DNA of 64,000 nucleotides, from assembly GCA_001972305.1 (NCBI GenBank), contig BDDD01000039.1:310001-374000 (forward strand), given 5' to 3'. The stretch is from Cephalotus follicularis (Eukaryota > Streptophyta > Magnoliopsida > Oxalidales > Cephalotaceae). The number at the start of each line of letters is the position of its first letter. Positions within the stretch are counted from its first letter, which is position 1. Positions 34,465 to 46,289 of the stretch are shown here, piece after piece. Both the position numbers and the translations under genes were made by a program. A model generated the notes under the pieces. It saw nothing but the letters and a program-made list of their open reading frames with translations, was not told the origin of the DNA and made no database searches.

Positions 34465-35413
34465 TTCCCCTCTCCTTAAAAGGAATTTGTCCTCAGATTC
34501 ACCGTCCATAACCGTATCCATAAATGTAACCATATACGTAACCTTACCCCTTGGTGCCAACACAGTGTCCATAGAAGTCCCCAGATTCCTGTATCCAAAA
34601 GAACACACTTTCTTCCTTCTTGATTCCATCCCATACCATCTATAGCTCATTTCCTTACCATCCTTCTTAAGGGTACTCTAGTAACTATGCTACTACTGTC
34701 TCATCTTCTCTTCCCATCCCTGTCACTATAACCACTGATCAATCCAATATCTTTCAACCATAATCCACCAATCATACCATGTATCCCTATTGACAATTAC
34801 TTTTGATCAAGGGATATCCAATCACTTATGTCTTGTCCTTCGACTATACAATCTCAATCATGACCAAAACACGATCCCTTATCTTAACTGTCATAACTTA
34901 CCATCAATTTTGATTCTCTGTTAGAGATATTCCTTTCTTGATCATTCTCGAAAAGACTCAATCAACCTTCATGACATACAAAACAAAATATCTATGGTCT
35001 TTTGGTCGTTGGTGTACCAAAGACGCATATGTGTCAACAATTATCCTTCACTATACACAATCCATTGGATCCCATGTAAACCTCTGACTGTAGGGTAACC
35101 GATCATCTTGTCTATATCCTGTAATGCTTTATCAACTCTTGAACAACCGTGATAATCAATGGCCCTTATCTCCAAAGACGTATACGCGAGTTCATCAAGT
35201 ACATCTCATCCCGTTTGCTGGACTCCTATACAATTCATTTCTCCGAAGTATAGGAGATCACACTTCGTTCCATGTAGGCCAACTCTTTAATGAAACAAAC
35301 ACTGATACGATACACTATCATCGATTCAAACTTGGAATGATCTCTACTGTCAACTATAATCACTAATCCATATGTAATTTCATTCCATACATATCAACCT
35401 TACCTCATTAACT
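34465..35413 (-). other. O interior, 3' side
   Basis: Starts with the polypurine tract (minus AAGGAGAGGGGAA) directly against the left LTR. Just before the tract, the minus strand encodes EDKFLLRRGECNT, the short tail commonly found at the 3' end of gypsy pol regions. The remaining 0.9 kb shows no gag, protease, RT or integrase motif in any frame. It is cut at 35413 by copia C1. Confidence 0.6.
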
Positions 35414-37561
35414 CGTTAAATAGGGTGATCCGACAAGCCATGGGATGGACTTATGTATCAGACCTGTCTATGCATATAAATAGCCTATTTCCATATATAT
35501 GACAAGTGAATTTTGATTATATTATTATTGGCATAATCACTTGCGTTTTATAACATAATTGAAGTAGTCTAAATTAATCTACTTACAGTTGTGATGCCCT
35601 GACACAAGGTTGGATGCTAAGCACAAAGGTAGCGGGATTGGCTACCTTATTCCTTATGTCGAATTAGTTCCAAGTCATGGGTTCACTTTGAGGGCATTAG
35701 TGAACCAGATAGACTTGTGCATACGTTGCCTGCTCCTGGGGAGGGGAGGACGGATTCTCTCACTACCATCTGTGTTGATACATAGGGAAAGTGCGGGGAG
35801 GGCGCTGGGAGCGTGTACACTGAACTGGACCCGCGTGAGAAACACTATTTGGATAGTCGCTATTCTTGTGTCAGTAGTGATTCCCACTTGTTACGGTTGT
35901 GTATAAGTGTTAAACACTTAGTGAGTTCATAAAACTCATCTAATCCTTAGATCTGAGCGACTGCTCTATATTGTATGGAGACTGTTATGCTTTGATATCC
36001 ACCTTACCTAGTTCTTTTGCGAAGCTGGCTATCGGGTGGTCTTTGGGTATGATCGAATCTATACGAATAGAAGCGAGTGCGCAATATGGGATTGTCACAT
36101 CTGAGTGAAGGTGATCGGCTCTAATACAGTCTGGCTGTACTTTGGACTTATGAAATCCTCTGCCAAGGTTGAGGTGGACTGGAAATTGGATTTCTGGAGA
36201 GTCTACCAAAGGTCTTAGTAATAATCAGATATTTTAGCCACTAATGTAAAATTAGGGTTGACACGTATCCTTACCCTATACCTCGGTAGGGGCCAAGAAT
36301 GACGAAGGATTATAATACACGCGAACCGACGACTCAAAAAGACACGCGTTACGACAGTGTGTAGTAAATTATGAGAAAATTAATTGGATTAATTTTTCAT
36401 CTGGATAATATTGGATACTTGCCCAGTAGCATTTTAAATAGGTCTTGGACTATTTAGAATGGCTTAACCGAACCCTGAGGGCATTTCGGTAATTTATAAA
36501 CACCATCGCAAATAACCGAGATTTTAAAGGGTCCCTACCCGATAATGATATCTTCACAATATGTTGGACATATTAATATCTTGATGACAATTATAAAATC
36601 ATATATTGGTTAGGTGGATTTTATGAGTTGTGTCACCATTGGATGTTGACACATAACACTGCGTCACTTAATCTTATCTAATTAATACATGAAGGGACAT
36701 GTGGCATCACTAGATTGAGTAAGACTCATTTATGTGATGAATTGGCTGGTTTGTTGGACTAATTGACATGTGGCCTTGTTAAGTGTTGGTTGTGTGACAT
36801 GGGCCATATGACTAATGTAAAGGTAGCCATGTGTCATATAAGGATGTTGAGTTGGACTTAATTTTGCTCTAATCCAGTCGGCCATACAAAATAGGACTAA
36901 AACTCTTCTCTAACCAATAGATTTTCTTATAGAGAAAATAGAGAGAAAAAGAAAATAAGACCTAGGGTTTTCATGCTCTCATAGAACAACAAGCTTGGAG
37001 CTTGTTTCTCTCAAATTTCCCTTCTTTGATTTTGCTCACAATGCTTGGAGCTACCTAGGGTGGATTGAGATTGATATCCTTTATCAATCTTTGATACTCT
37101 CTTTGTGAGCATAGAGTGTTACTTGAAAAGGAATCTAGAAAATTAATTGGGGTTTCTTGAAGAAAAGGGATACTATTTTCTTGGAAAGAATGCATCAAGG
37201 GCTGCCGATTTTATTGGTACTTGGAGCACAAGATGTTGGCATCTTGTAGCTATCAAAAACATGGATTGATCAATGAGAGTATTCCCAAGCTTGTACCGGC
37301 AAAGAGAAGGAGCTACCAAGTTTGGTATAGCCTCTTATCATTCTCTTTGATAATTGTTCATCACGCTGGCATGCATATGTGATGCCAATTTAATTAATAC
37401 TTGATGTGGGTGTTCCTTGGACTTGTATATATTAGAATTGGACCTGGTTTAATTTTGGTGTTAAGGGGGGTAACTTCCACTACAAACCAGAAAATTAAAA
37501 TTGCACCCTTTAACACCTTAAGTCCGATCCCAACATCGGGAATGCATATCGATTCCCAACA
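35414..37561 (+). repeat. C1 left LTR (2148 bp)
   Basis: Starts CGTTAAATAGGGTGATCC (first base decayed from T) and ends GATTCCCAACA. TATAAATA is at 35475-35482, only about 60 bases in, so most of the LTR would be transcribed as leader. A group of CATG-centred words (ACATGTGGC and its reverse) lies at 36697-36833. Confidence 0.88.
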
Positions 37562-37562
37562 G

Positions 37563-37573
37563 TGGTATCAGAG
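37563..37573 (+). promoter_or_regulatory. Primer-binding site, tRNA-iMet type (C1)
   Basis: TGGTATCAGAG lies one base after the left LTR of C1. Confidence 0.88.
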
Positions 37574-39819
37574 ACTACCACATCAATTATAATTGAATTA
37601 AGATGCCTAGGATGATGTGTAATTAGATGTTTAATTAGAGGTGAGATTTTGTGGTTAAACTTAATCCCATAGTGCCTTTGTGTAATTTTTGGTGTTTTGA
37701 ATGGTTTTGAGTGAAATTGGATTGCATTCAAAACTGTTTGTATTGCTGTCCTATTTGAAATGGCATTGGATGTTATTTTGAACATGTAGAGGATTGCATT
37801 ATAGGTTGTTCCCAAAAGACGGAATGTGATTCGGAGTTCGTTTGACTAGTTTCGTAGACATATAAAATTGTTTGTGCATAACTTGGATTATGCAGAATAT
37901 TCTGCACTTAATATGTGCAAGGAGTGTCTAGTTGGTATAGATAATGGAAGCATTAGTGCAACCATTTTCTTGCTTCCAGAAACTCTTGCATGTAATCCTT
38001 GGAAAATGCCTTTGGTTTCTAGTTTATGGACAATGGTTGAAGAATGTGTGAATTGCATAGGCCATTTGGTTTGGACATGTGTTTTGAACCTGCGTAGTGC
38101 AGTTTGAGGTTGCCAAATGTTTGCAAATAGCAGATATGTGGAATACATAAAGTCCAACCTTTGGGAAAACTGTAGATTTTGGCATTGTGCCATTTTGCAT
38201 TAGTCTAACCATCGACAGACTTGTTGAAAGCGTCGATAGTTAGCTAGAGTTAGAGCGCTAACAGAAACGTTGAGCGCCAGCGGTTTTAAATAAACTGTCA
38301 ACACTTAAGTGCTTGCATTAAGTGCTAAAGCATCAACGGTTAGCTTAAAGCGCGAACCGTTGCATTATGCGTTGACGGTTTGAAATAAACTGTCGACGCT
38401 TAGGTGGTCTAGGTTGGTACATGGGCGCACTGTGCAGAGCGTCAACTGAAGGGTTGACGCCTAGCGTGTAACCGGCGACGCTTTTGACAAACTGTCGATG
38501 CTTAGACAGAGAAATACACTAATGATAAATGTTTGGAACTTTTGCATTAAGGCACTTAGAGGATAAATGCTCATTGCTTGATTATTTGGGAGTTAGACAC
38601 ATAAACAATCTATGATATTAAATCTTTGTAATTGGTTATTGTGAGAAGCATTTGTCTATTGTTGTGAAGTTATATTGGATATATACTTTAATTCTCTTAT
38701 GCGCAATGGATGGCCTAAAGGGACAAGACCTAGTTTTAGTTTTCTTTTGTGAATGATTTTATCTACTATTCATTAATGGTCTGTAATAAGGTGCTTGCAT
38801 GCACAATTTAATATTTCTCTTCTATATCCTCTTTAGAATCGGATCTCTTCTCATCTTTAATATGTATTCTCTTCTTTAGTGATTTGTATGTAATTTCATT
38901 TGGAATGTAAGTTACATGTGTAAAAGAAGACCTTGCAAGGATGGATGGAGAAGAGGAGAAGAGAAGTACAAGACCATTGAAGGCCATGGACGAATGGTGC
39001 TATATATAATAGATAGATTTAATCGTTGCACATAGGAAGACCAAGTAGTGACTTTGGGCTCAAGTCATTAGTTATAGTGAGGTCCTTAGCCATTCCATTT
39101 GATTTATTTTAGAAATGAATCCGAGGTGCACAAGATGGATAGTCCAAATACATGTCATGCATGCAAAGGTGCAATTAATTAGAATTGGGTAAATGAAACC
39201 AATGAATTAATTAAGGGTTTGGTAATTAAAATGTGAGACCTCAAATTCTCTCAACTCAATAATAAGTCTGAATGTAGGGACCCATGGAGTGGTTCCTCAT
39301 GGCCTTCCACAATCTTCGTTGAGTGGATGACAAAGCTGAGGCTGGTAACCTGTGGGATGCTATGTCAACATCTATGTTGGACACCGCAAAGGGTGGCTAT
39401 GTTTTAACACGTTGACACGTGCACATGTGGGTGTTAAAACTAGTGCATTTTGATGTAGATTGTGGGTTTATTGACTTATCTTGATTCTAATGATTTGTTA
39501 TGCCAAAGCGAAGGCCATATTGAATTGAGAGGCCGAATTTTATGATTTAATCTTGCATTGGATGCAAATTGGCAAGATAGCCTCCCCATTCGATATATTA
39601 TGGTTGGACCACGTGCACGTGTGGCCATAATATGATTGCGATGGATTCCAATCCCCACTAGGAAGTTAGACTTCCCGAGTTCCATATGGGGGTATGGAAT
39701 ACGAGTAGAATAGTGGGAGGAACCATATTCACTAAAGACCAAGTGTTATGGTTGTCATATATTAAAATTGGAATAAATGCTGACTCTACTTTTTGTTTCC
39801 TTATCTAGGTTGTTAGAAA
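37574..39819 (+). other. C1 long leader, non-coding
   Basis: A 2.2-kb stretch between primer site and gag start, without a sustained open frame. It holds the palindrome group at 38219-38505 and sequence shared with the C2 leader. A leader of this length suggests RNA structure or an internal entry mechanism, but nothing here proves one. Confidence 0.7.
38219..38505. repeat. GTCGACGC-type palindrome group in C1 leader
   Basis: Words such as GCGTCGATAG, AACCGTTGCA, GCGTTGACGGTTT and CTGTCGACGCTTA recur, with AAATAAACTGTC repeated twice. Spacing is less regular than in C2, though the pair 38372/38393 is 21 apart. It holds the same leader position as the C2 array but uses a different word. Confidence 0.65.
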
Positions 39820-40711
39820 ATGGATTTTCAATCCACTATGTCACGCATTCTAGAGACCAACAAATTAGAGGGCCGTAATTTTATCGATTGGTAACGTAAC
39901 CTCAAGATCATCATAACATCCAATAAAATGGCGTATGTGATGACTGGGGAGCCTCCATCAGTAGGTGATGACCCTACGCCTGAGGAGTCTGACCGTTTGT
40001 CCAAGTGGATGGAGGATGACGAGCAGGCTCGATGTCTAGCCCTTCTAGGGATGACACCGGAGCTACAGCGCCAGCATGAGAAGATGGAGACCTTATCCGG
40101 TGTACTAATCCATCACCAGGAGATGTATGGGGCTGAGTCTAGGAATCAGAGGTTCAATCTCTTGCGCAGGCTCTTTAAGGCGTAGATGCCAGAGGGAGCT
40201 TCAGTCCATGATCATGGACTGAAGATGATAGACATGATTAAGCAGCTAGCTCTGTTAGGGTTTGTCATGGACCATGATCTGTATGTAGATCTGATTCTTG
40301 CGTCCCTTCCTAAGTCGTTCTCATAGTTCTTAGTGAATTTTCATATGAACAAGATAAAGGTGACTCTTACTGAGTTAATTGCTATGTTGAGAATGGCAAA
40401 AGCCGATTTTGACTCTGGAAAGTCAAAGTCCCACTCCTTACTTCTTCATTCTTCTAAGTTGCCCATGAAAAGGGCAGCGCCTCATCTTCCTATAAAGGGA
40501 AAGGCGGACCCGGGCATGTCAACACAAAAGGCAAGGGTAAGAAGAAGCATAAGAAGAAGAAAGGTAAGCTTGGAGCTAGTGGGAGCATTGCCAAGAATCG
40601 ATTGAAGCAGCTGGCGGCTAAAGGTGCTTGTTTTCAGTGTGGCAAGTCTGGACACTAGAAGAAAGATTGTCGGGTTACTTGTGCTGCAGTCTCTACTGAT
40701 ACGTCGCATGG
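39820..40711 (+). pseudogene. C1 gag (broken)
   Basis: ATG at 39820 begins MDFQSTMSRILETNKLEG, a common copia gag start. It is followed by KMAYVMTGEPPSVGDD and LGMTPELQRQHEKM. A zinc knuckle CFQCGKSGH...KKDC lies at 40629-40670 with its Trp codon now a stop. Stops also fall near 39889, at 40183 and at 40324. A one-base shift occurs near 40530 in the Lys-rich AAG tract, moving the knuckle and protease into another frame. Confidence 0.9.
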
Positions 40712-41160
40712 TGCGGGTTTATCAGGTATGTTCATGATTAAACTGAATCTAGCTTTGAATAGCAGTTCTACATGGGTATTGGATACTGGATGTGGAACTA
40801 ACCTTTGCAATTCATTGCAAGGGCTAAGAAAAGTTAGACGTCATGGAGCTAGAGACTTGGATCTACGGCTTGGTGATGGATCAAGGATCATTGCTGAGGC
40901 TGTAGGGATTTTTGACACTACTTTTAGTAATGGTTTTGTGTTAACGCTTGATCCATGATATTTTGTGCCGAACATTGTAAGGAATATTGCAAGTGTATCA
41001 TACTTATGTAGTTTGGGCTTGGAGCTTAGATTCCAAAACATTCAATGTTTTGTATATTCTAACAATGTTTATGTTGGTAATGGTTTTATCGATAATGGAT
41101 TATTTGTTTTGAATACTGAACAATCTAAAGTCCTATCCATTGAGAAAAGTAATAAGAAAA
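40712..41160 (+). pseudogene. C1 aspartic protease (broken)
   Basis: The copia protease block STWVLDTGCGTNLC carries the catalytic Asp-Thr-Gly. It is followed by LGDGSRIIAEAVG and, after a stop at 40959, the SVSYLCSLGLELRFQN region that leads to the GAG-pre-integrase domain. Confidence 0.88.
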
Positions 41161-42310
41161 GACCTAGAGAAAATGAATTGAATAAAACCTATACTTGGCA
41201 CTATAGACTTGGACATCTTAGTGATGCTAGGCTTACACAGTTGGTTGAGGATGATATTTTAGATATCCAAGACTTAGGACCCTATCCAACTTGTGAATCC
41301 TGATTATTGGGAAAGATGACCAAATATCCCTTCTCCGGGGAAGGAGAAAGGGCAGTGGACGTACTGAGTTTAGTCCATACCGATGTATGTGGTCCTATGT
41401 CGGTCAGTGCACGAGGGAGTTATATCTACTTCATAATATTTAATGATGATTTATCTAGGTTTGGCTATGTGTATCTGATGAAACACAAGTCAGAATCCTT
41501 TGAGAAATTTAAGGAGTTCAGACTTGAAGTAGAAAAGCAGACTGGTATGCAAATTAAAACACTTCGTTCGGACTGAGGTGGTGAATACCTGTCAGCTGAA
41601 TTCCTAGGTTATCTTAGAGATAACGGAATTCTTTCTCGGTGGACACCTCCAGGAACACCACAACATAATGGTGTATCCGAAAGGAGGAATCGGACCTTGT
41701 TGGACATGGTTCGGTCCATGATGTATTTTACTGATTTACCCATCTAACTTTGTGGATATTCCCTAAATACAGCAGAATATATCTTGAATAGGATTCCTTC
41801 GAAATCCGTGCCCTCCACCCCATACGAGGTATGGTCAGGGATGAAACCAACCTAAACCATTTAAAGGTTTGGGGTTGTCTGGCTTATGTCAAGAGGCTTG
41901 ACACGGATAAGGTGGAAGCGCGATCGGACTGTTGCAGGTTTGTGGGGTATCCTAAGAAAACTAAAGGATACTACTTCTACCATCCTAGCGAACAAAGAAT
42001 ATTTGTTTCGCAAAATGCTGTGTTCCTAGAAAAGGAATACCTTCTTAAAGGAAACAGTGGGAGCCAGGTGGAACTCAGGGAGTTGCCACAAGTAGAGACC
42101 ACGTAGGAAATTGAGGAGTTGGGGGTTGGACCTTCAACAGACACAGTTGAGATTATACCTCAAACTGAGATTGGATCTCAGTCATGCAAAGCTCCTTTAA
42201 GGAGATCAGGCTGAATTTCATTATCACCTAAGAGATATGGTTTTCTCATGGAAGGTACTGATGAAATCAATGTCGTTGAGGACGACGAGCCTACCAGCTA
42301 TTAGGAGACA
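41161..42310 (+). pseudogene. C1 integrase (broken)
   Basis: The GAG-pre-integrase HYRLGHLSDARLTQL is followed by the integrase core. Blocks are LSLVHTDVCGPMSVSARG (Asp), YIYFIIFNDDLSRFGYVYLM, KTLRSD then GGEYLSAEF (Asp, with a stop in between) and PPGTPQHNGVSERRNRT (Glu). The C-terminal part has VWGCLAYVKR and CRFVGYPKKTKGYYFY. Stops occur at 41301, 41574 and near 41744. A frameshift occurs near 41845. Confidence 0.9.
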
Positions 42311-43040
42311 GTGCAGGGCATTGAATCTAAGGCATGGCTAGGAGCCATGAAATCTGAAATGGATTCCATGTATTCTAACCAAGTTTGGAATTTGGTTGAA
42401 GCACCCGAAGGCATAGTGCTTATTGGCTGCAAATGGATCTTCAAAAAGAAGATGAACGTAGATGGAAAAATCGAGACATATAAAGCTCGATTAGTGGCGT
42501 AAGGATATAGACAGCGACATGGTATCGACTATACTAAGACTTTCTCACCTGTCGCCATGCTTAAATCCATTCAGATTTTGCTTGCTATTGCCGTTCATTA
42601 TGATTATAAGATTTGGCAAATGGATGCCAAGAAGAAATTTTTAAATGGGCATCTTGAAGAGGACATCTATATGTCCCAACCCGAGGGGTTAACATCCACC
42701 GAGCATCCGCACATGGTGTGCAAGCTCGAACGGTCTATTTATGGACTGAAGCAAACATCTCATAGCTAGAATCAACGTTTTGATAAGCCTATCAAAGCTT
42801 TTGAATTAATTAAAAATGTAGATGAGCCTTGTGTTTATCGAAAGCAGGATATGCCTAATATCACTTTCTTAGTGTTGTACGTGGATGACATCCTACTCAT
42901 TAGGAATGATGTAGGGATGTTGCAGTCTGCAAAAGTATGGCGAAGGATTTGGGAGAAGCCACCAATATATAGGGTATAAGGATCTATAGGGATAGGGCCA
43001 ATAGGTTGCTTGGGCTTTTCTAAAGCTAGTACATCAGCAA
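42311..43040 (+). pseudogene. C1 reverse transcriptase (broken)
   Basis: Copia RT blocks are VLIGCKWIFKKKMNVDG, ETYKARLVA, IDYTKTFSPVAMLKSIQ, WQMDAKKKFLNGHLEEDIYM (catalytic Asp), SIYGLKQTSHS and FLVLYVDDILLI with the YVDD active site. Stops lie at 42500 and 42767. One base is lost near 42935, so the last segment is in another frame. Confidence 0.92.
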
Positions 43041-43493
43041 GGTGCTGAAACGATTTAGCATGGAGAATTCCAAGAGAGGCTTATTGCCAATAGGTGAAGG
43101 AATTCTACTTTCTCAAAAGATCTCTCCACAGACACCTGAAGAAAGAGCTCGCATGAGACGGATGCCTTATGCTTCGGTAGTTGGGTTGATCATGTACACC
43201 ATGTTATGTACTAGACCTGATGTTATGCATGCTCTGGGAATGGCAAGCCGATTTCAGTCCAATCCTGGTGAGAAACACTGGGAAGTGATCAAGGGAATTC
43301 TAACGTACCTTAGGAGGACTCAGGATATCTTCTTGATATATGGAAAAGATAGAGAGTTAAATATGGATGGCTATACAGACTCCAGTTTTGGTAGTGATCC
43401 TGATTATCACAGGTCAGTCTCTAGGTATGTGTTTGTGCTGAATAGAGGAGCTGTGAGCTGGAGCAGCTCAAAGTAGGAGACCATAGCGGACTC
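43041..43493 (+). pseudogene. C1 RNase H, first part
   Basis: Begins LKRFSMENSKRGLLPIG and continues through MPYASVVGLIMYTMLCTRPD, then MDGYTDSSFGSDPDYHRSVS (RNase H start) and GAVSWSSSK. It is cut within the ADSTSEAEY motif by the insertion of TG. The duplication GACTC is 43489-43493. Confidence 0.92.
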
Positions 43494-43780
43494 TGTGACG
43501 ACCCGTCCCTCGAGGGAACCCACCTCGGATGAATCGCCAGGAAGGAGGAATTACCCATCTTCTCTCCAGGCTAAGACAAACCAAAACTACCCCAAAAGAT
43601 TTTGAACTTAAGCCTAAAACAAGGGTCAACACCAAAACTCACCGTTTAGCTAAAAGAAAGACTTGCTAGGTCGGACTAAGGCAGAGGACGCTAACACTCT
43701 GTGCCTTGCCCCAAAACATAAATCCATAAACCCACACATCCCTCCTCGGACCTAAAGCCCGACAATGCACCTACCATACC

Positions 43781-43915
43781 GCCATCCTCGGACTAAAGCC
43801 CAACAATAACACACCCGCCATCCTCGGACTAAAGCCCAATAGCAACGCACCTTCCATCCTCGGACTAAAGCCCAACAACAACGCACCTGCCATCCTCAGA
43901 CTAAACCGACTACAA
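43781..43915. repeat. 36-bp minisatellite in TG left LTR
   Basis: Units beginning GCCATCCTCGGACTAAAGCC start at 43781, 43817, 43853 and 43889, exactly 36 bases apart. The right LTR has three comparable units at about 48017-48110. A minus-strand open frame here gives repeated GFSPRMAG peptides only because 36 is a multiple of 3. Confidence 0.9.
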
Positions 43916-44746
43916 GGAAAGAAACACCAGACTAACAAGGTCCAACCACGAATCCAGTCAGAGGACTCCATTTTTAGATCACCACAACCGAGGACTCGCC
44001 TAGGTACCAATACACTATGTCCGAGCTCCCACACCAAGGTCGAACACAAGCCCTATAGGTCTATCCTCTGCGGAGGAGGTCCACTAACCTATCCGACCAC
44101 AACTGCCAAGGTCGGCAAGGATGCACTATGGACAAAACTTAACATAAACATCAAAAAGAAAAGCACATAAACCTCATCATAAACAGGATAGATCTCATCA
44201 CAAAAGAATATAACTTATCATCATATCATTACATATCAAATCTTGTGCAACAAAATATCATATCTCCTCAAATCCGACGACTCATACAACCAAAAGAAAC
44301 AAAACCCATATGCCACATGAATGCATGCAAAGACGAGACTAAGAAGCCAACAAAGCTACTTCTACCCGTGGACTACCGTATCAACACAAAAGGCTGCTCG
44401 GGCATCCGCCGCAGTTCCCTCTGCAAAACAAACTAGGAGGGGATTAGTCCAAAAGACTAGTGAGTAGGGACAAATCATTCTCCACTGCATCCACAACCAA
44501 TGGATGCTCCAAAAGAAATATATCAGGCCATACCCAACTGGGCAAAACAAGAATATACATAGATCAATAAAGGAATGCACAAACTCAACAATACAACAAC
44601 ATCCAATTCCTCGGAGTCTGTCAAAGAGAGTACAATAATCAACAAGTATAGGAATCCAATAAAATGGTTACATCACATAACAACATGTAATAACAACTGT
44701 GCCCAGATATCAAGATAAAGAAAAGGGAAACACCACAATATCCCGT

Positions 44747-44890
44747 GGTCTGCCATCATACACCATGACATCACCCATCCACCACCATATCCATGGTCTG
44801 CCGTCATATACCATGACATCACACATCCACCACACAATCCGTGGTCTGCCGCCATATACCATGACATCACACATCTATCCAGGCCACAGC
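44747..44890. repeat. 48-bp repeat in TG left LTR
   Basis: Units beginning GGTCTGCC start at 44747, 44795 and 44843 and contain ATACCATGACATCAC. A further partial unit lies near 44952. The right LTR (about 48950-49045) has fewer units. Confidence 0.85.
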
Positions 44891-46289
44891 CTGGTATATC
44901 TATTCGAGCATCAGCTCGCTAGAAGCATTAGATATCCACCACAGTATCCGTGGTCTACCATCTTATATGAGGCAAAACAAACATCTATCCTGGCCTTGCC
45001 CGCTAATATCTATCCGAGCCACAGCTCGCTAGTATATATTCGAACCACAGTTCGCTAGCCCTCGACCAAATGGATAAGGGACGAAGGATCCGCTGCACTC
45101 ACACTCGGCATACCATCATAGACAATAGTATACCACAGATCCAGGTTTGGTAACCCAAGGGTAGTTCCCACATGGCAACCCATCATAGACCAATGAGCAT
45201 GCTAAGGAGAGTTAGTCCTCGAACATACCCTTTACGCTCGACCGTAACCCATGTATCACATCCGCACATCCCGAGAACTCCCAAAGACTCAGAGAAAAAA
45301 GTCTGAAAGGAAGGTAAAATATCCGAGATCAAAATATACACATCAAGAACCGTCCGAGCTCTCAAGCTCATCCGAGATCAATAAACGCGATATACACCAG
45401 GAAAACCCGGGATCCAAATCCCTAAGAAGAACACTCAACTGAGAACAAACAGGGCACATGTAAAATATCAGAGTAAATGGAAGAGGAGAATGTCCCACTC
45501 ACAAAATACCCCACACGCTATTGCCAACCAACCCTGAGGTGCTCTGGCTCAGCAACAGGATCTTCGTCTGCAAAGCTAACATGAATCAGACCAAGAAGAA
45601 GACATAAATACATACATGAAATATAACACAACCATCCAAACCAAGCTATCGTCCTCCATTCTTAATGTCCAGAATGGCCTCAGGATAAACCATTAAGCAT
45701 ATATCAACTTAACTTCCTCTTCTTCATCCCGATGATGCCATACCATCGTGCCATAAAAACCAGAGAAAGGATCAACTGACCTCGTCAAACTAGAAAGGAG
45801 AGGATTACAAGATACACCCGAGAAAGGAAGAATAAGAAAAGATAGAGCTCTCCAAGCAAGAAACTTCAACCACGCCCAACAATAAGAGTTCTAGAAACTC
45901 AACAACACATATCCCCAACACATACCTTGGGAACGGTAAAGCTTCCCCAAGAAGCTTCAGGAAAACAATATTTAAATCTTGGACAAATCCTGTCCACATG
46001 ATCTCATTGGGCCAAACTACATACAATACAAACTTGGACCTCACACCATATATCCCATAAACAAAAACCACAAGGCCTTAAGATATAATCCTCCAAATTC
46101 AGGTACGGGGTATTACAATCTCCCCACCTTGGGAATTTTGTCCTCAAAATTCAAACGCATGCGAAAGGCACGTACAACAAAAACATTACCCACAAGAACA
46201 ACCCACCTTCAGCCGCAAAAGGAGTCATAAGGTCTGTACCTGACCTCCAGTCGTACGCCCTTGCAGTAGCCATAGGTCTTCCTGGTGGT

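Larger units (their letters stand above)
43494..46117 (-). repeat. TG left (3') LTR
   Basis: Plus strand starts TGTGACGACCCGTCC and ends CGGGGTATTACA. It contains a four-unit 36-bp minisatellite (from 43781), a 48-bp repeat (44747-44876) and hairpin-like GAGCYACAGCTCGCTAG words near 44905-45058. Confidence 0.9.

Noticed and set aside
43771-44049. Minus frame encoding repeated GFSPRMAG units
   Set aside because: Produced by a 36-bp minisatellite whose length is a multiple of 3, inside an LTR. No start context or family match.
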